A stretch of 24,550 nt of DNA, taken from positions 1 through 24,550 of the forward strand of contig NW_025955494.1 of NCBI RefSeq assembly GCF_022376445.1, in the 5' to 3' direction. Made by a program: the position numbers and the translations under genes. How positions within the stretch are numbered: position 1 is the first letter of the stretch; each line of letters starts with the position of its first letter. The notes under the pieces were generated by a model that was not told the origin of the DNA, ran no database searches, and was given only the letters and a program-made list of their open reading frames with translations. The DNA comes from Fomitopsis serialis. Taxonomy: Eukaryota; Basidiomycota; Agaricomycetes; Polyporales; Fomitopsidaceae. Below, one piece after another: positions 19,018-24,550 of the stretch.

Positions 19018-22000
19018 TCACCATATAGTCTGATACACGTATTTACTAGACCAATTATTCAATACAAACTTTGAAGCGCGGTCCAAAACAGTATCTGAGG
19101 TCCAGTTATCAGGTATTGAGTGGTTGGAAGAATCGGATGACGAGGGGAAAGGGAAGCGGGGAATTAATTGGCAAGATTGACGAATTGAACTCAACGGTAC
19201 AACCTCTCCTTGAGGTACGCCGTTTGACCGCAGAGGTAGCTTGTTGACTTCGTACATCATATGTACCGGGTTGGCCGTCGAGCCCAGCTTGCCGTACCAC
19301 TCTACGTAGGCTAATGCCCCCTCTCGTGCCCACTCCTCCGGTGCGTCCATCTCAAGGTGAGTAGTGGGATCCCGTATGGTTGTGGGAAGCTGAAAGATGA
19401 CTCTCAGTCTTCCGACGCGCGTCCCTGCATCATGCAAGAGTTAGTTGCTACTGGCGCACCGCTGGAGAAATCAAACATACCTTGTAGTCCTGTGGCTTCA
19501 GCGTCGTCACCGTGCAGTACGACAACCGTATCAAATCTGGCTGGCTGATCTCCTGCCGAAGGTCTTGCTTTCACGCTGTCCTTCTCCTCTGTGTTGTCCG
19601 TGAGAGGTACGTTGTTGAATTTGAATCCATGGAAGACGTCCACTCTGGCGAACGGTAAGTGACGGCTTGCTCGATCCAGCTCGCTGGGACGGAGCCTGCG
19701 CTGCAGCTTTAACTGGTAGACGTAGTCGGAGATCGCGCGGGTAAAGCCTGGTGCAGCATGTCGTTCTTCGACAGAAGGTAAGGACTGTTGAGCGAAGGAC
19801 GGATGCTTGGCTAGTTTGATACGTGTTTTGCCGCTCCGAGGACGGTGTTCAGTGCTGGCGGGTTCAGAGTTCAACGCGCCACTACCAGTGCTCTCTGAGT
19901 CCGATTCAGAGAGTGATTGCGGGTTTTCAGAATCGTCGGTGAGTCTTCCGCGCAGGGTCTCGTACATGGAGACCTTCTCCCTCCTGTCAAGCCATTGGAT
20001 CATCTGTGGACGAGCATTCCGGTGATTCGACGCTCTCCACGCCTTCTTCGTGAAATCGATGTGCAACCGCTCAAACATTTCTGTGTTGAAGTTGTCAGTC
20101 GTGCCGAGTCTGCGGATGGAATCGACGTAATGAAGAAGTGAGTGAAACTTTGGTATGTTCAGATGCTCCCGAACGCCGAGTTCTTGCAGTATGTGTTTGT
20201 TTTTGTGGTACGTCTTGAGGGCGTCTTCCATATATCCCAAGGTGGAGTTGTCGTGAGTGGGGTACTGAGAAAGGTAGATGAAATCCAGTAGCGAACGGAA
20301 GGTAAGCATCGCAGCATTCGGTATACGACCGATGAGGCATCCCAGTAGAATGCGGGCGATGTCCTTCCGTTCACTACCGGACACCTGAGAGAGCGCAGAG
20401 ATCCCGTTCTTGAAATGACGGGTGCCGTAGGAAGGAGGGAGGCAGCGGATGCGACGGTCGAGTTCCTTCTCTCCGATGAGTTCGGTGGACCACTCCACTA
20501 TATGCTTGAATACACCTTGATAGAGCTGGTGAAGGACGTCAGGCGTGATGCAGGAGTGGATGTCGGTGTATGGTAGGTCCCTCCAGAAAGGTTTGACGCA
20601 GTAACCGGAGACGTTGTACTCCTTGCAAGACTTGGAGAAGGCTGTGGAGCCTCTCTCGCCTTGCTGACGAGCTTTCCGTAGCACGTCCAGGGTCCAGAGC
20701 TGGGCGCGAGGCGTCTTCGCTGAAGCGTCCCCAAGGCCGCTCTCCGGGCACTGGCAGATGGGGCAAGTCCCGTACTTGGTACAACTGACCAAGCACTGCT
20801 CTGGGTAGTCCGCGACGTAAGACGCCAGGATTGGATGAACCCTGCGCACCTTTCCATCGCCACCCGTCACGTCAATTCCCTCCTTGCCTGCGTGGACGAG
20901 AGGCTGGAGGATGGTGCGCACAGAGGCGTGGAAGAGTTGTTGGACCAACGCCCTCCGCTTGTTCTCGGTGATGCCGGCGGAGTCAACCTTGTCCACGGAC
21001 AGGTAGCCGATCAGTACGCAGGCGTGTTCGGAGGGCTTGCGACAAAGATCCTTGGGAATGTTGCCCAGAGTCATGTACACCGGGTAAGCGGACTTGTTTC
21101 CTGAAAACTGAGTGAGCTGCATCTTGTCGGTCAAGATAATGACCGGCGCGAGCGCAGCACCCGCTGGTAAGATGCTCTTCAATCCTGTTCAGCAATAGGT
21201 AAGATGTCTGTGTAGATAGTGCTTACCTGGACTGCATGCCACCATTGACCGGTCCACATTTCCGTGTAAATCCGGTTAGTGCGCGTCGAATTCGAAAAGA
21301 TGCGGCTGGGTCGATACACAATGCGACCCGCGTGAGCAGGGTTTCCTAACAAAGCTTTGATTGCCTCGATAATGTCGCGGTATTGCACCAAATGTCGTTC
21401 ACCGGGACGATCCTTGAAGGTTAGCCAGCATTCCTTCCAGGACGCCCTCTCAGGAATGGAGTCGACCTTCTGAAGCAAGGCCCGGTTGTTGTGATACGTG
21501 AGTCCGAGCCTCTCTTGCACCTGTAGTTTTATTCAGTTCATCTAGCCGATCCTGACAGCTTCGCACTCACTTCTGGTATACGAAGAAAACGGTCTACAGC
21601 GCCCTGCCCAATCCCTTCCTTGATGAACCACTTCGCGATCTGCCAGTCCATCTCTGACTCGAAGGGTGCCCACAAACCGTTGACCCGTGCTAGTACTTCT
21701 TGATCACCTAATATTGATTTGTCAGGTTAGCGCAGTGCAGGATAAGTTGATACTCACTGCGTCTCTGCCCGCCCAAGCTATCGAAATGCTCCCTCCATGA
21801 CTCTCTGATCGTTTCCGCGGTCCCTGTAACCTTTCCCGCACTAATGTCAATATCCTCCACCCTATCATCGTCGTCCTCGTCTAGCGAAAGGGCGGTACGT
21901 CGGGAAGGCGAGGGTGCTGAAGATGTCGAGGCTATGGGCTGACTGGGACCAGCTACTGGAAAGAATTGATACTGTGCGTCACCTTCATCTTCATCCTCCC

Positions 22001-22390
22001 ACTCTCCACTACTATCTGCATCCTCGTCACCTGGGTCATCGTCTAGACTGAAATTGAGGTGTTGCGTGTTCAGATATAAAAAGTCAACACAGCGAAGACC
22101 ACCAGTGAGTCTCACCTGTTCACTGCATTGCCATCCTGAGCCTCATCCTCATCGTCCGATGAATCGGATACTACATCCGTATCCCGAAGACTCTCCCTCA
22201 ATTTGCCCTTTTTGTACCAGGCGCAACCGCGGCTCATCGTCTGGTGAGCCATGAGCCCTTGCATGCTGTCAAATGAACCGCCGCATGCATGACACGTCTC
22301 TCCCAGCAAGGCATACAAGCGTTTTGACCGCCTGCGCATGTCTAACGAGTCTGGAGAGTCTTTAGTGAGTGATTTTTTTGCCGGACACAC
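19018..22390 (-). CDS. Plavaka-family DDE transposase, apparently intact
   Basis: Six exons on the minus strand: 22390-22116, 22047-21758, 21707-21571, 21520-21227, 21176-19481 and 19424-19018. Introns are 50-68 nt and all phases agree, giving 1032 residues with no break. The N-terminus has a C-x2-C-x12-H-x6-C finger (CHAC at residues 33-36). An acidic linker follows, then WAPFESEMDWQIAKW and MWTGQWWHAVQ. The transposase core shows LTDKMQLTQFSGNKSAYPVY with Asp about 349, YVADYPEQCLVSC with CPIC, FWRDLPYTDIHSCITPDVLH with Asp about 545, and NTEMFERLHIDFTKKAW with Glu about 698. These are the likely D-D-E residues. The C-terminus has GDDAEATGLQGTRVGR, LAYVEWYG, SIRQSC and the family-typical ending NNWSSKYVYQTIW. 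Plavaka is an EnSpm/CACTA-related DNA transposon group of fungi. The acceptor of the fourth intron is an AAG, inferred from phase. Confidence 0.95.
19018..22390 (-). mobile_element. Plavaka DNA transposon (ends not determined)
   Basis: The element is identified by its intact transposase gene only. I looked in the flanks (about 18.6-19.0 kb and 22.4-22.9 kb) for matching inverted ends and a short target duplication and found none I could defend. The interval given is therefore the coding span, and the true element must extend on both sides. Confidence 0.8.
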
Positions 22391-22884
22391 ATTGAAGTCT
22401 CACCAACTGGCAGTAAATTCCAGTAAAACGGCTCAGAGTTGGCGTATCTCGTGCGGATTGAGAGGTCGCTGCTGAACTCGAAGCTTAGAGGAAACGAACG
22501 CTGCGCATAGTTACGTTACGTTTCCTCTTCCCTGACTTGGCCGCAAGTCCGCCTTGACCGCGCGACATTGATGGGCCCTGTCAATCTCACCATGCCGCAC
22601 GCGTCTACGGCGGCACGCTCTTCACTTCAAGTTGTTCTGCACACGCACGTCACACACCGCAGGATTTTGCTCCGCCGGCAAGTCATTGATTGACCAGTTC
22701 GTTCAATTACGCTAACGTTGTCATTGCGTCCTTTACAGGGAGTGTGGTGCTACCCTACCACCCAAAAGTCTGCCTGTGCGTCAAGCGTTAGCGGTCTGTC
22801 TAGCATTGGTGAAGGTGAGTGCTCTTACCTGTTCTTCTGCCAATTGCGCCAGTATTTCTTCGAGGGCGCGCCGAGTCGGAGGAC
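22391..22884. other. Upstream flank of the Plavaka gene
   Basis: No exon was recognised. It should contain the transposase promoter. An imperfect inverted repeat occurs at 22488-22527. The sequence from about 22720 has a possible acceptor (TTTACAG) and donor-like GGTGAGT, but no convincing peptide lies between them. Confidence 0.45.
22488..22527. repeat. Imperfect inverted repeat upstream of the transposase
   Basis: GAGGAAACGAACG at 22488-22500 pairs with CGTTACGTTTCCTC at 22514-22527 over 13 base pairs with one bulged A, leaving a 13-base loop. It lies about 100 bases upstream of the Plavaka start codon and could be a subterminal or regulatory palindrome. Confidence 0.7.
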
Positions 22885-22929
22885 TTCCTTATTGGGGCGC
22901 GCGGTCCGACCGCGCGCCCCAATAAGGAA
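22885..22929. repeat. Perfect 45-nt palindrome (21-bp arms, 3-nt loop)
   Basis: TTCCTTATTGGGGCGCGCGG and one further T form the left arm. The exact reverse complement follows after the loop CCG. The inner halves are pure G/C with alternating CGCG, the outer ends A/T-rich. There are no mismatches over 21 pairs and symmetry stops abruptly on both sides. Confidence 0.97.
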
Positions 22930-23218
22930 ATGGGACTTAACGCCCCGAGCTTTGAGCTTCTGAGGGTCCAGCAGGCACGGACTTAGGCAGTACGCCGTAG
23001 TACCCGCTAGCGGTGATGAATACACTTGGTGCTGGTCTGCGTAGTGCCTGCGGAGTGTCTGCGTGGCCCCTGTACGCGTCAGAACGCTTATCTGCTCGTC
23101 CCGGAAGTCCGTCCAACTCCGGTCACTTGATGCAAGGTTTAATAGTTGCGGTGCGCCTTCCCATGTACAGTCCCTCGTGAGGCAGGGTTCTGACGCTCTC
23201 TCTCGCGCTGCCTTCCTC
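22930..23218. other. Upstream flank of gene E
   Basis: No supported exon. It lies between the perfect palindrome and the proposed gene E start and should contain its promoter and 5' leader. The frame of exon 1 stays open upstream to about 23063, so a start further upstream than 23219 cannot be excluded. Confidence 0.4.
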
Positions 23219-24550
23219 ATGCATCCCTTTCGTTCTCCTACCTTCCGGCCCCTGGGCACTTTCAGGGATCGCGACACCGACGACTGGTCTGACTTGCCCG
23301 ACAGTCCCCCTTCCGACAACAAGTTACCGTCTAGCGCATCGCCGAAGAACATCCTTTGGGATTTCAGGGACTTAGGTGAGTACACGTTTGTGCTTATCGT
23401 ACTATCGTACGAGAAAATGACTTCCTTGAGCCGCGCCGTCGTCTCCCCCCACCAGTGTCGACGACGAGGACTACGTCGACGCTGTACGCCACTGGCCTTT
23501 CGCTCGACGCATATTTGGCGACCTATTGGACGACAGGGACTTCCCTGCCTTGTCCGACATTTTAATTCAGGTACGTGAGCGCTTTGACATGAGGGAGACC
23601 TCGCTAACTGTTAATAGACACCTGATTTTGAGCCAGAAGATTGGGTTCTCCTCCAGACGAAGTTGAGGGACAAACCGGAGATTCTTCGTCATTTCTGGTG
23701 AGTACTAGCTACGATCTCTACGGAGGTTAGAATATCTTATAACAGGTCAAATACTCAGGTTCCGTTACGATCGAGCGATGAAGACGGTGGTGTCTGGTTC
23801 CCCCAGCGGCCTGCACCAGGACGCCCTGCAAGGTTGCGTTCATAACATAGTAGAGGAGACCATCAAACCAGTTACGGTTCAGTTCCCGCTGCCCGCCGGC
23901 ATGTTGGTGACGGAGAACACGGCGAAGATGTTGGTTAGGCAGGACCACATAGAGATTCCGGACTGTATGGTAGGGCTGTCTTACCACGCCAAGCGCAAGG
24001 ACCTCAGTGTCAGTTTGGGCGCTGACTGTGCAGTCGTCGAGTCTGCGAGAACGGAGAGTGTTCCGCACGTACTCGCCAAGGTGAGCACGACCTATAGCCT
24101 AACATTCTGTTAACCTTAACACGTTTTTCTTTAGGTTACTGACAACATGCCAGTCCCGCTGCTTGAGCCAGAAGTGGGTGTGGGACGAACCTACGTGGAG
24201 CAAATGGCGTCAGAGGCTGGATCGGAGGGCGACGAGTCGGAGGCTGGATCAGCGGGCAACGACGTGGAGGCGGGATCAGCCGGCCACGAGGGGAGGCGGG
24301 ATCGGAGGGCGACGCGTCAGAGGAAGGGGTGCCGATGGAGACGGACGACGACGACGACGACGACGACGGGTCACGGACGCAGGCGGGCCCAGATAACGAG
24401 CAGGAAGGATCGTCTCCGCTCACCCCTCTATCGCCTCTCTCACCGAGCTACATCCCGTCAAACCCTCCTCTTCCCCCTCCCTTGCCACCGCTTCCTCCAG
24501 ACCCGACCCGGAAGATCTCTTCCGTGGTGTTCGTCGTCATTTCCACGCAG
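23219..24550 (+). CDS. Gene E: unknown agaricomycete-style protein, continues past the right edge
   Basis: Exons: 23219-23379, 23456-23570, 23618-23697, 23759-24080 and 24135 to the edge. Introns are 47-76 nt with GT-AG ends and CTAAC-like branch sites, and phases agree. The N-terminus is Ser/Pro/Asp-rich. VDAVRHWPFARRIFGDLLDD and EPEDWVLLQTKLRDKPEIL look like helical folded parts. HFWFRYDRAMKTVVSG leads to a beta-rich domain with VTVQFPLPAGMLVTENTAKM, IEIPDCMVGLSYHAKR, LGADCAVVESA and VLAKVTDN. The last exon carries four 9-residue EAGS(E/A)G repeats, a run of eight or more Asp codons and a Pro/Ser-rich stretch. One base is missing at 24288-24293: three of the repeat units are 27 nt but the third is 26, which moves the frame. 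No named family was recognised, and the protein is incomplete in this window. Confidence 0.72.
24213..24319 (+). repeat. 27-bp coding repeat, four units, one of 26 bp
   Basis: Units start GAGGCNGGATC at 24213, 24240, 24267 and 24293. The first two steps are 27 bases and the last is 26. The shortened unit ends in the run GAGGGG. Each full unit encodes nine residues (EAGS followed by Glu/Ala-Gly-Asp/Asn). Confidence 0.9.

Noticed and set aside
18320..19024. 234-codon minus-strand frame rich in Pro, Ser, Cys and Arg
   Set aside because: It is the complement of a G-rich low-complexity tract, is open in more than one frame and has no domain-like segment.
18600..22900. Terminal inverted repeats of the Plavaka element
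   Set aside because: I compared both flanks by eye and found no pair of ends long enough to defend; a computed inverted-repeat search is needed.
22825..23385. 186-codon minus-strand frame across the palindrome and gene E exon 1
   Set aside because: It overlaps the better supported plus-strand exon and reads through the palindrome, with no recognisable motif.

Overview
The window looks like nuclear DNA of an agaricomycete (mushroom-forming basidiomycete). Three things point there. Most recognisable genes are split by introns of about 45-65 bases with GTRAGT-type donors and short YAG acceptors. The DNA is GC- and CpG-rich. It carries two transposase families, KDZ with its CxC2 cysteine module and Plavaka, that are expanded in these fungi. 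No bacterial gene layout, rRNA, tRNA or CRISPR array was seen. All gene models come from reading frames, splice sites and intron phases; no database search was possible.

Layout: gene A (82-1717, minus), a coiled-coil protein with a six-cysteine cluster; a 75-bp minisatellite (2506-2965); gene F (3102-5088, minus), a nine-exon unknown with two in-frame TGA codons; a 254-bp divergent promoter with a CACGTG box; gene B (5343-8273, plus), a six-cysteine cluster followed by a leucine zipper; a 24-bp minisatellite; gene C (8936-11939, minus), a seven-exon unknown of about 885 residues; the 5' half of a KDZ transposase (12843-14514, plus) that stops in mid-domain; about 2.3 kb of degenerate modules of roughly 300 bp (14830-17160); gene D (17336-17954, minus), a small protein with a SUMO-interaction-like motif; a G-rich 38-bp repeat tract; a six-exon, apparently intact Plavaka transposase (19018-22390, minus); a perfect 45-nt palindrome (22885-22929); and gene E (23219 to the right edge, plus), an unknown family.

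Genes A, F, B and C resemble one another in style. They have many small exons, long disordered acidic/basic tracts, cysteine clusters or coiled coils, and no enzyme motif I can name. They look like lineage-specific nuclear, possibly DNA-binding, proteins in a transposon-rich accessory region. Genes B, C and E need single-base corrections to stay open, and nearly all of these are a lost base in or beside a short mononucleotide run. With those bases counted, every exon phase closes. This is either recent decay or homopolymer error in the assembly, and it should be settled before these genes are called dead. The Plavaka gene reads through 3.1 kb of coding sequence without any such break.
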